From assembly GCA_903840265.1 (NCBI GenBank), contig CAIMFH010000019.1:61329-125328 (forward strand): a stretch of 64,000 nt of DNA. Direction: 5' to 3'. The notes under the pieces are model-generated. The model was not told the origin of the DNA. It saw only the letters and a list, made by a program, of their open reading frames with translations, and made no database searches. Shown in pieces: positions 43,307 through 51,965 of this stretch (within the stretch, counting starts at the first letter, position 1; the number at the start of each line of letters is the position of its first letter). Source of the stretch: an uncultured Schlesneria sp. (lineage in GTDB: Bacteria; Planctomycetota; Planctomycetia; Planctomycetales; Planctomycetaceae). Made by a program: the position numbers and the translations under genes.

Positions 43307-43954
43307 ATGCTCAAGATCTGTGACACACCACTGCCCCAGTCGCTTCTCAGCTACGTCGCTTTTCGTGTGGCGTTCCGAGAGACGTTTGAACGTTTGTCGC
43401 TTCATCGCCGCTCGGCCAACGACGTTGGCGAGGCCTATGGATATTTGGGCGAGATCCCGTTTTTGCGGGAGGTTCCGGCCCAGATTCAACTCGATCTACT
43501 GGCCACGACCTGGCATCGCCATATTGCACGTGAGACCTATACGGCGGATCTGGTTGACGAGAGTGTGATTTACGCGGTTTGTGAGTCGGCATCGCAGCTC
43601 GTGGAGCGAAGTCCCGATGTCTTCGTGAATCATATGCGCGGCGGTCCCGTCGACTTGGCGGTGCCAGTGGACTCGTACTTGTCGCGAGAGTTGCGTCTGC
43701 TGTACTTGGAGCTACCCAATGACGGCGACTTCCTGCTCGTCAGTCAGTTTCTGGATTTAGAGCCGACTGAGTCAGTAGAGCAGAAGATCGAGATGGGAGT
43801 TAATCCCAAGCGGTTGGAAGAGCTCTTCGAAATCCTGGGGCGATGGTACGTCTCGCCGCAATTCTCATCGCGTCTCAAAGGCTTGCTGACCGAGGCCGAG
43901 CAAACGGCGGTCATGAATATCATTCCGTTGCCCTGTACGACATCGACTCAATAG
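43307..43954 (+). CDS. Hypothetical soluble protein
   Basis: 215 aa from the ATG at 43307. Mostly helical (LLSYVAFRVAFRETFERLSL, then FLREVPAQIQLDLLATTWHRHI), then a beta/helical second half (LRLLYLELPNDGDFLLVSQF and LEELFEILGRWYVS). No membrane segment or catalytic motif. No family is recognised. The start is uncertain: the frame is open upstream and no clear Shine-Dalgarno is seen. A bidirectional terminator separates it from the pyruvate carboxylase gene. Confidence 0.6.
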   Translation: MLKICDTPLPQSLLSYVAFRVAFRETFERLSLHRRSANDVGEAYGYLGEIPFLREVPAQIQLDLLATTWHRHIARETYTADLVDESVIYAVCESASQLVERSPDVFVNHMRGGPVDLAVPVDSYLSRELRLLYLELPNDGDFLLVSQFLDLEPTESVEQKIEMGVNPKRLEELFEILGRWYVSPQFSSRLKGLLTEAEQTAVMNIIPLPCTTSTQ

Positions 43955-44083
43955 TGCGCACTATTCACGGCTGATCACCACCGCAATGACATCGTCCCGT
44001 GGCTCGCTGGATTCCAGCCTCCGCTGGAATGACGGCAGAATGAGATCCTGCTGATATACGGACGGACTCTGGTCCAACAAAAA

Positions 44084-44110
44084 TAGCCCTGACGCATCGC
44101 GTCAGGGCTA
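44084..44110. terminator. Bidirectional terminator
   Basis: TAGCCCTGACGC-ATC-GCGTCAGGGCTA: a 12-bp perfect stem with A-run on the left and TTCGTATTTT on the right. It lies between the convergent ends of the hypothetical gene and the pyruvate carboxylase gene and can serve both. Confidence 0.85.
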
Positions 44111-44131
44111 TTCGTATTTTGAAATCACTAC

Positions 44132-47100
44132 TTATTCGAACGTCAGCAGCAAATCGCCAGCGGCGACCTGCGTTCCGCGCTTGACGAGGATCTGGCTGAT
44201 CTTGCCGTCGCGTTCTGCGGTCAGGTTGGTTTCCATCTTCATAGCTTCCAACGTGAACAGCTTCTGACCCTTCTTGACGCTGTCACCGGCCTGGGCTGCG
44301 ACAGTAACGACCATGCCGGGCATGCTGGCACCAATGTGTTTTGGATTTGTGGAATCCGCTTTGATGTTAGAAGTCGCGTCGGGTTCCAACGACTTGTCCA
44401 CGACAGTGACGTCTCGTGGTTGGCCGTTGAGTTCGAAGAAGACGGTCCGTTGACCGTCGGAGTGGGGATCCCCGCTGGTGAGGAAGCGGACAATCAGTCG
44501 CTTGCCGGGTTCGATATCGACCGCGATTTCCTCCGCCGGCGACAGGCCATAGAAGAACACGGGCGTTCGCAGGCCGCTGGTGTCGGAGTACTTGTCGAGG
44601 TGTGCGTTAAATTCTTCGAAGACCTTCGGGTACAGCAACCAAGTCACAATGTCGCGGTTCGAGGGTTCACGCTTCAGGATGGCCCGAACCTTGTCGCCAG
44701 CGGCTTTGAAGTCAGCGGCTGGTAAGCTGGCACCGGGACGACCTGTGACAACGGGCTTCCCTCGCAGAATCCGGCTTTGCACTTGAGCCGGAAAACCTCC
44801 GGGTGGTTGTCCCATCTTGCCACTGATCAAATCGATGACCGATTCTGGGAAGGAGAGATCCTTGTTCTCGTCGAGGATGTCCGCCGAGGTCAGATCATTG
44901 GCGACCATGAAGAGGGCCATATCGCCGACGCTTTTCGAACTGGGAGTGACCTTCACGATGTCACCAAACAGTTGATTCACTTCGGCATAGAGGCGGCAGA
45001 TATCGGGCCAGCGATCAGAGAGTCCCAGCGCCTTGGCCTGCTGGAACAGGTTCGTGTACTGACCGCCAGGCATCTCGTGCTGATACAAGTCTGCCGTGGC
45101 TGGCAGCATGACGGTTTCGAACGGCAGGTAATATTGCCGCACGACTTCCCAGTAACGGGCGAGCGAATCGAGGTGCTCGGTCTTCAAGCCGGTATTGCGG
45201 TCTGAGAACCGCAACGCCTCGGCAATCGCATTCAGGTTCGGCTGCGACGTTCCGCCGGACATCGGGGCGAGAGCGGCATCGGCCACATCCAGGCCTTCTT
45301 CGCTGGCCATCAGAATTGACGCTGCTTGAATGCCCGCCGTGTCGTGCGTATGGAAGTGGATCGGGATCCCGATCTCTTCCTTCAGCGTCTTGACGAGTTT
45401 CGCCGCCGCAGCAGGTTTGCACAGACCGGCCATATCCTTGATGGCGAGCATGTGTGCCCCCATCTTTTCCAGTTCCTTGGCCAGATTGACGTAGTACTTC
45501 AGGTCGTACTTGGGTCGCGCCGGGTTCAGGATGTCGCCCGAGTAACAGATTGCCGCTTCACAGATCATGCCGGTGTCGATGACCGCGTCCATGGCGACCT
45601 TCATGTTCGGAACCCAGTTCAGGGAGTCGAACACGCGGAAAACGTCCATGCCGGCCTGAGCGGCTTCCTTCACGAACTCAACGACGATGTTGTCGGGATA
45701 GTTAGTATAGCCGACAGCGTTCGATGCTCGCAGCAACATCTGGAACAGGATGTTCGGAACACGTTCGCGTAGTTGGGACAACCGATCCCACGGACATTCC
45801 TTGTTGAACCGCATCGACGTGTCGAATGTCGCTCCGCCCCACATCTCCAGCGAGAAGAATTGAGGACAGAGCCGCGCGTAGGCATCGGCGATCTGCAGCA
45901 GGTCGTGAGTTCGGAAACGCGTGGCCAGCAGCGACTGGTGCGCGTCACGCATTGTCGTGTCGGTGATCATGAGCGGCTTTTGCTCAAGCACCCAATCGGC
46001 AAATTTCTTCGGGCCCAACTCCAGGAACTTGGTCCTGGTCCCCGGCGGGATCGGGGCATTCAGGTCCAACGTCGGCAGGGGCGCGGGAGCGCGGTTGACC
46101 TTCGCTGCTGTGGCGGTATAGGTCTTGCCCGTGTTGAGAATCGTGTCGGCCAGGTAGGTCAGCACTTTGGTCGCACGATCCTTGCGGGGCGCGAACTGGA
46201 AGAGTTCCGGCGTTTCATCGATGAAGCGCGTGGTGATCTCGCCCTTGATGAAATTCGGGTGCGTCATCACCTTGATCAGGAAGGGGATGTTGGTCTTCAC
46301 TCCGCGGATACGGAATTCCTGCAGGCACCGTTCCATACGGGCGGCAGCATCCTGAAAGCGTCGGCCACGGGCTGAAACCTTCACGAGCAGTGAGTCATAG
46401 AACGGATTAACCACAGCCCCCGAAAATGCGCTGCCGGCATCCAGTCGGATTCCCATGCCGCTGGCGGATCGGTAGTGCGAGACGCGGCCATAGTCCGGCA
46501 TGAAGTTGTTCGTCGGGTCTTCGGTCGTGACCCGGCACTGAATCGCGAATCCGTTCGTCTTGATATCGGCTTGCGATCCCAGGCCGATTTCAGGATCAGA
46601 GAGTGGCGTCCCTTGTGCGACGAGGATCTGCGATTTGACGATATCGACACCCGTGACTTCTTCAGTCACGGTGTGCTCGACTTGAATACGCGGGTTCACT
46701 TCAATGAAGTAGAAGTTGTTATGATCGGTATCAAACAGGAATTCGACGGTCCCAGCATTCTGATAGCCGACGGCCCGGCCGATTTTCAGCGCCGATTCGC
46801 AGATGGCATCGCGAATTTCGGTCGCGAGAAACGGAGCCGGCGCGATTTCGACGACTTTCTGATGCCGTCGCTGTACAGAGCAGTCGCGTTCGAACAGGTG
46901 GACCAGATTCCCGTGCTTGTCACCGAGCAATTGGACTTCGATGTGTCGAGGTCGGGGGATGAACTTCTCGACGAAGATATCGGGTGAGCCGAACGCGGAC
47001 AGAGATTCGCGCTGGGCCGATTCGAATAGGCTGGCTAGATCTTCTGCTTTGTGGACGACTCGCATGCCGCGCCCACCACCCCCCTTGGCGGCTTTAAGTA

Positions 47101-47575
47101 TGACGGGGTAGCCCAAGGTTTTGGCGAGGCTTTCGCCATCGGCGATGCTGGCGATCGGCTGCGAACTTCCGCCGAGGACGGGAACACCGGCGGCCTTGGC
47201 AATTTCGCGAGCGGTGATCTTGTCGCCCAGTTGTTCGAGAATCTTCGATGTCGGGCCGACGAACTGAATGCCTGCTTCGTCGCAGGCCTTGGCCAATTCG
47301 GGATTCTCGGAGAGGAATCCGTATCCGGGGTGAATGGCATCGACACCGGCGGCCTTGGCAATCCGGATAATGGCCGGAATATCGAGATAGGCCCGAATCG
47401 GTTCACCCGAACTGCCGATCTGATAGGCCTCATCCGCTTTGAACCGATGCAGTGCATAGCGATCTTCGTGCGTGTAGATCGCGACCGTTCGGATATCCAG
47501 TTCATGAGCGCTGCGGAAAACTCGAATAGCGATTTCGCTGCGGTTGGCGACCAGCAGTTTTTCAATGGGCTTCAT
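44132..47575 (-). CDS. pyc: Pyruvate carboxylase
   Basis: 1147 aa, full-length single-chain enzyme. Biotin carboxylase (about 1-450) with KLLVANRSEIAIRVFRSA, the ATP loop KGGGGRGMRVV and EVNPRIQVEHTVTEE. The carboxyltransferase domain follows (about 530-800) with TTMRDAHQSLLATR and MWGGATFD. The C-terminal biotinyl domain has EAMKMET with Lys1113. It converts pyruvate, bicarbonate and ATP to oxaloacetate for anaplerosis, in the cytoplasm. ATG start at 47575 without a strong Shine-Dalgarno. Monocistronic by appearance. Confidence 0.96.
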   Translation of the reverse strand: MKPIEKLLVANRSEIAIRVFRSAHELDIRTVAIYTHEDRYALHRFKADEAYQIGSSGEPIRAYLDIPAIIRIAKAAGVDAIHPGYGFLSENPELAKACDEAGIQFVGPTSKILEQLGDKITAREIAKAAGVPVLGGSSQPIASIADGESLAKTLGYPVILKAAKGGGGRGMRVVHKAEDLASLFESAQRESLSAFGSPDIFVEKFIPRPRHIEVQLLGDKHGNLVHLFERDCSVQRRHQKVVEIAPAPFLATEIRDAICESALKIGRAVGYQNAGTVEFLFDTDHNNFYFIEVNPRIQVEHTVTEEVTGVDIVKSQILVAQGTPLSDPEIGLGSQADIKTNGFAIQCRVTTEDPTNNFMPDYGRVSHYRSASGMGIRLDAGSAFSGAVVNPFYDSLLVKVSARGRRFQDAAARMERCLQEFRIRGVKTNIPFLIKVMTHPNFIKGEITTRFIDETPELFQFAPRKDRATKVLTYLADTILNTGKTYTATAAKVNRAPAPLPTLDLNAPIPPGTRTKFLELGPKKFADWVLEQKPLMITDTTMRDAHQSLLATRFRTHDLLQIADAYARLCPQFFSLEMWGGATFDTSMRFNKECPWDRLSQLRERVPNILFQMLLRASNAVGYTNYPDNIVVEFVKEAAQAGMDVFRVFDSLNWVPNMKVAMDAVIDTGMICEAAICYSGDILNPARPKYDLKYYVNLAKELEKMGAHMLAIKDMAGLCKPAAAAKLVKTLKEEIGIPIHFHTHDTAGIQAASILMASEEGLDVADAALAPMSGGTSQPNLNAIAEALRFSDRNTGLKTEHLDSLARYWEVVRQYYLPFETVMLPATADLYQHEMPGGQYTNLFQQAKALGLSDRWPDICRLYAEVNQLFGDIVKVTPSSKSVGDMALFMVANDLTSADILDENKDLSFPESVIDLISGKMGQPPGGFPAQVQSRILRGKPVVTGRPGASLPAADFKAAGDKVRAILKREPSNRDIVTWLLYPKVFEEFNAHLDKYSDTSGLRTPVFFYGLSPAEEIAVDIEPGKRLIVRFLTSGDPHSDGQRTVFFELNGQPRDVTVVDKSLEPDATSNIKADSTNPKHIGASMPGMVVTVAAQAGDSVKKGQKLFTLEAMKMETNLTAERDGKISQILVKRGTQVAAGDLLLTFE

Positions 47576-47698
47576 GCGGAGAGCGGCTTTCGAAGGTGGA
47601 ACTCAAGTTGGACAGGCCCACAGGATACTTGAGGAATCCACCCTCTCGCAATTCAGTCTGCCACTCTGTTCTGGGCAATCGCTTTTTTCAATTTTGGG

Positions 47699-47781
47699 GT
47701 GGCACGCTCTGAGGCTTTGCGAAGGGCGTGGTCATCAATTGAGCTGATCTCCACGCCCTTCGAAGACTCATAGCGTGCCAC
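47699..47781. repeat. Nested inverted repeat
   Basis: Outer arms GTGGCACGCT (47699-47708) and AGCGTGCCAC (47772-47781), inner arms CGAAGGGCGTGG (47720-47731) and CCACGCCCTTCG (47751-47762) are exact complements. Central loop of 19 nt. It would form a long interrupted hairpin. Confidence 0.75.
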
Positions 47782-47853
47782 ACACTCTGCACCTCAGTTC
47801 TCAATCGAAATCGACGAATTCGAAACGGTTCGTCAGTTCAGACAAGAACCGAT

Positions 47854-47881
47854 TTGACAGCCGCGGAACTCGACCTATCTT
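47854..47881 (+). promoter_or_regulatory. Sigma-70-like promoter of candidate small RNA
   Basis: TTGACA (47854-47859), 16-nt spacer, TATCTT (47876-47881). The -35 box is perfect, the -10 box matches four of six. The transcript would start near 47888 and no protein gene follows. Confidence 0.45.
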
Positions 47882-47887
47882 TCGGGT

Positions 47888-48061
47888 GTTCAAAGCAAAT
47901 CGCAAACGCAACGCACGCAACCGACGACAGCGACCGCAAGCGAGTGCGACACAATCTAATGCAAATACCGTACAGCACTCGACTCCGTAAGGAATCGAGG
48001 GTTCGAGCGCGGCAAGGAGGAGCTGGGAGCTTCGAGGGGACCTTGCCGCGCTTTTTCTTTT
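47888..48061 (+). ncRNA. Candidate small RNA of about 170 nt
   Basis: A promoter-like sequence just upstream and a perfect terminator at its end bracket a segment without believable coding content. The middle is rich in CGCAAACGCAACGCACGCAACC-type unpaired sequence of which short words repeat (ACGCA, GCAA). No known RNA family (SRP, tmRNA, RNase P) is recognised. Size is compatible with a 6S-like or antisense regulator, which is a guess. Confidence 0.4.
48006..48061 (+). terminator. Strong intrinsic terminator
   Basis: AGCGCGGCAAGG (48006-48017) and CCTTGCCGCGCT (48041-48052) pair perfectly over 12 bp, followed by TTTTTCTTTT. It lies far from any protein gene on this strand, which is the main reason to suspect an RNA gene upstream. 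Confidence 0.8.
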
Positions 48062-48254
48062 ACTGACGAGCGTTCTTCCGGGTGATTCCGACGCGAACGC
48101 ACGCTGCCAAATCCACAGGTCACGGTTGACCGGATGGCATCTCAGTGATGCCAAAGCTAATTTTCGTTTCGCCGCGTGAGCACTGCTCCGGGCGTGAATA
48201 AAGGCGAAAATCTCCGAGCGGCAGGCGAGTTATTCATTTACTTGCCCGCCATCT

Positions 48255-48288
48255 CGCGCGGGGCGGTGCCCACGCGGTTAAACGAGTG
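48255..48288 (+). repeat. 34-bp dispersed repeat, copy 1
   Basis: CGCGCGGGGCGGTGCCCACG followed by CGGTTAAACGAGTG. It matches 54422-54455 at 32 of 34 positions. The first 23 bases are quasi-palindromic (CGCGGGGC/GCCCACGCG). Confidence 0.75.
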
Positions 48289-48580
48289 TCATTCCGCAAG
48301 GTGCCGTGGCACTGCATTGGACACTTTTATCGGTCCAATCGGACTTATTGGTTGGATCGATACCGAGTCGCTACGAGTTCGCCTGTGGCGGGTCAAACTC
48401 CGCACCTGCCATCAATCTGTGACCAACATTTTAAATGGTTTGCTTCGATGGGAGGGGTCTGTGGTCAGAAGGCATCAAGGAATGGTTCTTCTGTAGCCAC
48501 TTGGAGGATTCCCAGAATTGAAGTGCAACTGATGGCGTCACAACAGTCCGCCATCCCGAATAGATGCTCGAAACCCCATC

Positions 48581-49645
48581 ATGCTGACATTCACCCGCAA
48601 CAGACTTGCGCCACTCGGCCTGTCCATCGATCGGACATCGGCCAGCCTGGTGCAATTGACCGGTTCGAAGGAAGCGGTGGATCTGCGTACGGCAGTGCAG
48701 TGTCCCCTTCCCGATCTGAGTTCTGCCGCGCCCGAAGCCGCTGATGGCGTGATTGCGAATGCGTTACGAACATTCGTCAACGACCATCGGTTGCGTGGGC
48801 GATCAGTCGTTTCCTGCCTGTCTGCGGATGAATTGTTGATTGAGACCATCCGGCTGCCTCAGCTTCCCAAGGAAGAGACGGCCAATGCGATCTTACAGGA
48901 GGCATCAGAGAGACTATCGCTGCCTGCTGACGAAATTGAAGTCCGACATTTGTTTGCTGGCGAGATTCGCCAGGAGAGCGCTGCCAAGCGGGAAGTGATC
49001 ATGTTTGCCTGCCCACGGCAACTGATTCATCGCCGTCTGAAGGTGCTGGAGAATGCCGGTCTGATTCCTATGGGAATTGATGTCGAACCTTGCGCATTCC
49101 TGCGAAGTTTGCTGCGGACGCACCGAACCTCCGACACCGTGCGGACGGCCTATCTTTATTGTGGAGAGAATGCTTCGACAGTGATGTTCGCCGAAGGTCG
49201 ACGCATCCTGTTCCTGAAGTCGATCGCAATGGGGGGCCAGCACTTTGATAACGCGGTTTCGCAGACGCTGGGCATCGACCGAACAATTGGCAGCCAGATG
49301 CGATCGGAAGTCTTCGGGGCGCGGCAACTGGACGGCGAGAATGAAGTTCACCGTTCGATCATCGATTCGCTGCGGCCCTGCTTCGAAGCGATTATCGATG
49401 AGATCGAACTGTGTCTGCGTTACTTGAAGGTGACATTTCGCGGGCGTGTTCTAGACGGACTGGTCATGTCAGGAAGCGAATCGGCAACTTGGCTGGCAGA
49501 GTATTTTGGTGAACGTGTCGGGCTGACGTGCCGCAATGTTTCACCGTTGGATGGCGTGACTGGTATGGCTTCTTCGGAATCGATTCAGCAACGAAGTGGA
49601 CGTTGGGCGACTCCATTTGGATTGGCTTTGAAACGATTGAACTGA
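48581..49645 (+). CDS. PilM-like actin-fold protein
   Basis: 354 aa. Actin-like ATPase fold typical of PilM: LGLSIDRTSASLVQL at the start, LIETIRLPQLPKEE, then the second half YLYCGENASTVMFAEGRRI and IIDEIELCLRYLKV with LVMSGSESA near the end. PilM binds the PilN tail in the cytoplasm and links pilus inner-membrane parts. First gene of a five-gene unit (M-N-O-P-Q order), which supports the call. Similarity to true PilM is moderate, so the symbol is withheld. Confidence 0.8.
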   Translation: MLTFTRNRLAPLGLSIDRTSASLVQLTGSKEAVDLRTAVQCPLPDLSSAAPEAADGVIANALRTFVNDHRLRGRSVVSCLSADELLIETIRLPQLPKEETANAILQEASERLSLPADEIEVRHLFAGEIRQESAAKREVIMFACPRQLIHRRLKVLENAGLIPMGIDVEPCAFLRSLLRTHRTSDTVRTAYLYCGENASTVMFAEGRRILFLKSIAMGGQHFDNAVSQTLGIDRTIGSQMRSEVFGARQLDGENEVHRSIIDSLRPCFEAIIDEIELCLRYLKVTFRGRVLDGLVMSGSESATWLAEYFGERVGLTCRNVSPLDGVTGMASSESIQQRSGRWATPFGLALKRLN

Positions 49646-49726
49646 TTGTGGGTTTGAGGACGGATGATGGTGTGTTCAGAGGACTCGACACACACCCTAC
49701 GCTGAAGATGTTTGTCGCTGAATATT

Positions 49727-50431
49727 ATGCAAGAGATTGATTTCCTACCTGCCGACTATGTTTGCGTTCAAACCACGCGGAAGAATGACACGTGGCTGCG
49801 TGGATTATTTGTGGCTGTGCTGGGGCTGATGGCGTTGGGTTGGTTTGAACAGCAGCGTTCGCTACGAGAATTGCTTGCACGGCGCGATCGGGCTGAGATT
49901 CAAGTTGCGACCATGCTTTCCCAGGTCGACCAGGGTGGTCAACTGCGCGTCCAACTGAAGCAGGGCGAAGATCAAACGCGGTTGCTGCAGGGACTGCGAC
50001 TACACGCATCACCGACGCGATGGTTGACGGCCGTCGTCAGTGCATTGCCGGAACGAACAATCCTGACCGAGATGCACGCGGAGATCGATGAAGGTGCGAC
50101 ACCTGAGACTGATTTGAACGCAGTGAACAAATCGAGCATGGACCCTCTTCATCAGGATCTGCAGCGATTGCTGAAACAAACGCCTCGACGCGCGCTGATG
50201 ATTTCCTTGCAAGGTACAGCGGCCGACGACCTTCAAGTGGCTGAATTTCTGCGACAGCTGCACCAAGCTGGATTATTCGAACGTGTGCAACTGCTGTTCA
50301 CGGACCATCGACCTGGTGATGAGCAGATGCAACGGTCGTTTGCAATTCGATTGCGGACCAGGTCGTTGCTGGCGGCTCAGCGGACGAATCAACCCGTTGC
50401 TTCCGGTGATCGAGGCGATCTTCGAAATTAG
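49727..50431 (+). CDS. PilN-like inner-membrane protein
   Basis: 234 aa from the ATG at 49727 (MQEIDFLPADYV, the short cytoplasmic tail that PilM holds). One membrane helix at about 24-42 (LRGLFVAVLGLMALGWF) is followed by a coiled coil (RSLRELLARRDRAEIQVATM) and an alpha/beta ferredoxin-like domain. The layout fits PilN. An upstream TTG is a less likely start. It begins 81 bp after the PilM-like gene. Confidence 0.78.
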   Translation: MQEIDFLPADYVCVQTTRKNDTWLRGLFVAVLGLMALGWFEQQRSLRELLARRDRAEIQVATMLSQVDQGGQLRVQLKQGEDQTRLLQGLRLHASPTRWLTAVVSALPERTILTEMHAEIDEGATPETDLNAVNKSSMDPLHQDLQRLLKQTPRRALMISLQGTAADDLQVAEFLRQLHQAGLFERVQLLFTDHRPGDEQMQRSFAIRLRTRSLLAAQRTNQPVASGDRGDLRN

Positions 50432-50488
50432 TGCATGTTTAGTGAGCTTGAATAGGTATTGGCCTGGCGAGATTGGCTACGGGATTGA

Positions 50489-51091
50489 ATGATGAAACTC
50501 CTTGCTCGACACGACACCTTGATTGCGATCATCGGAACGGCTGTTCTGACGGGCGTCTACTATTTGGGAGTCATTTGTCCCGGGCATAGCGCGGCACGTG
50601 ACATCAAAGCGGAACTGGCGCAGACGCACGCCAGGATGGCTGAGCTGCCCGCGCTGATGTTGGAGCAAACTCGATTGCAGTCTCAGTTGGACGGGCAGCG
50701 CGAGACGCTGGCTCAAGTCGAGATATTCCTTCCGGAAGAGTCGCATGAATCCCAGGTTCTGCACGAAGTCGCCAGCCTGGCTCAGCAGTCGGGTTTAACG
50801 ATCCATCGGTTGGAACCGCTGCAGACCATCAAATTCGCGTCCTACTCAACGCATCCATTCCAGTTGAATTGTCGCGGTGAGTTTCGAGAGATCGCCGGAT
50901 TCTTGAAGGGACTGGAGACGCGTCCTCGACTCGTGACTTTTGGAAGCATTGCCTTGGTCCGCAATAACGCTGATCGGTCACAACGGCTGATCCAGGCCAC
51001 TGTCCACTTTAGCGTTTATTCGCGGCAGTTAAATTCTACCGAAGTTGCCGAAAATACCGTCAGCCGTCGTCCGCTTGCGTCCGATAACTGA
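50489..51091 (+). CDS. PilO-like inner-membrane protein
   Basis: 200 aa. One N-terminal helix (IAIIGTAVLTGVYYLGVI), a coiled coil (about 35-75), then a PilO-type alpha/beta domain (ESQVLHEVASLAQQSGLTI, then FQLNCRGEFREIAGFLKGLE). PilN and PilO heterodimerise in the periplasm in type IV pilus systems. Starts 57 bp after the PilN-like gene. Confidence 0.78.
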   Translation: MMKLLARHDTLIAIIGTAVLTGVYYLGVICPGHSAARDIKAELAQTHARMAELPALMLEQTRLQSQLDGQRETLAQVEIFLPEESHESQVLHEVASLAQQSGLTIHRLEPLQTIKFASYSTHPFQLNCRGEFREIAGFLKGLETRPRLVTFGSIALVRNNADRSQRLIQATVHFSVYSRQLNSTEVAENTVSRRPLASDN

Positions 51092-51174
51092 TTAACGCCG
51101 TTGAGTTTTCCGAGGGCGCGGACTTTGTGGGCCACGCTCGTAACAGGCAGTTTCTGCCGATCCGCGGTGATTCG

Positions 51175-51912
51175 ATGAGTCCATTCATGATCAATTTGTG
51201 GCACCGGTGGCAACGTGAGGTGAAAGCGGACAGGCCGAAGGCTGTTTTGCTGGCCGCACTGTTGTTGCTAGGTTGTTGCTTTTGGATTCCGATGCTCGCG
51301 AAAGCACTGACGCCCAAGCGAGCCGCCGCGGCAACGTCCGAAGCTGTCGAGTCGGCGAATGCTTCTGCGGATAACCCTGAACAGAAAAAAACAACTGCCG
51401 TCGGGTCTGATCCGTTCTGGTCAAGCTTAGCGAATTCGCTCGCGAACGATCCGCTGTTTCAAGCTGTGGAAGTCAACGGGTTGGAGCGAGATCCCTTTGG
51501 AGCGAACGACGCGTGGGAACCTTTGCCGGTGCTGTTTGCTGAAGATGCCAGCCCGAAGTCCGAAGACTTTCGTCCTATCATCGAAGAACCGACTCCAAAG
51601 GTGGAATTGACTCCAACGTTGGAAATGAATCCCAAAGTGGAATCGAAAGTTGCGGTCGTCGCGCGGAAATCGCGACCATTGCAGTTGACCAGCACGATGA
51701 TTAGTCGGTCGCGACGAGCAGCGATGATCAACGGCCAATTTATCTCGGTTGGTCGCGAGATCCAAACAAATGGTCAAAGCTATCTGCTGACGCAGGTGGA
51801 GTCACATCGAGTTTTGCTGACGACGGGCGACGAAACGATTGAGCTGAAGATTGCTCGATCTCGATTGAAGGATGTTCTGGATCCTCGCAGCAGCGATGAT
51901 TCGCGAGAATAA
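51175..51912 (+). CDS. PilP/GspC-like periplasmic protein
   Basis: 245 aa from the ATG at 51175. An N-terminal helix (about 18-38, AVLLAALLLLGCCFWIPMLA) is followed by a disordered linker with RDPFGAND, then a small beta domain (STMISRSRRAAMINGQFISV, then EIQTNGQSYLLTQVESHRVLL). The beta domain matches the HR-domain layout of PilP or GspC that contacts the secretin. Position before the secretin gene supports this. Homology is weak, so the call rests on topology and gene order. Confidence 0.65.
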   Translation: MSPFMINLWHRWQREVKADRPKAVLLAALLLLGCCFWIPMLAKALTPKRAAAATSEAVESANASADNPEQKKTTAVGSDPFWSSLANSLANDPLFQAVEVNGLERDPFGANDAWEPLPVLFAEDASPKSEDFRPIIEEPTPKVELTPTLEMNPKVESKVAVVARKSRPLQLTSTMISRSRRAAMINGQFISVGREIQTNGQSYLLTQVESHRVLLTTGDETIELKIARSRLKDVLDPRSSDDSRE

Positions 51913-51965
51913 CATGGCTTGGCCGGTCGAATTTCGATCTGCCGACTGCCGGTCACGGATGACCT

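Larger units (their letters stand above)
47576..48580. other. One-kilobase non-coding region
   Basis: Between pyc and pilM-like genes no protein gene is supported. It holds the pyc promoter side, the nested inverted repeat 47699-47781, the candidate small RNA with its terminator (47854-48061) and a 34-bp dispersed repeat (48255-48288). The last 290 bases probably contain the pil-operon promoter but no clear motif was picked. Confidence 0.5.

Noticed and set aside
47854..48066. 70-codon frame overlapping the candidate small RNA
   Set aside because: It reads through the terminator hairpin, has no ribosome-binding site and ends within the T-tract.
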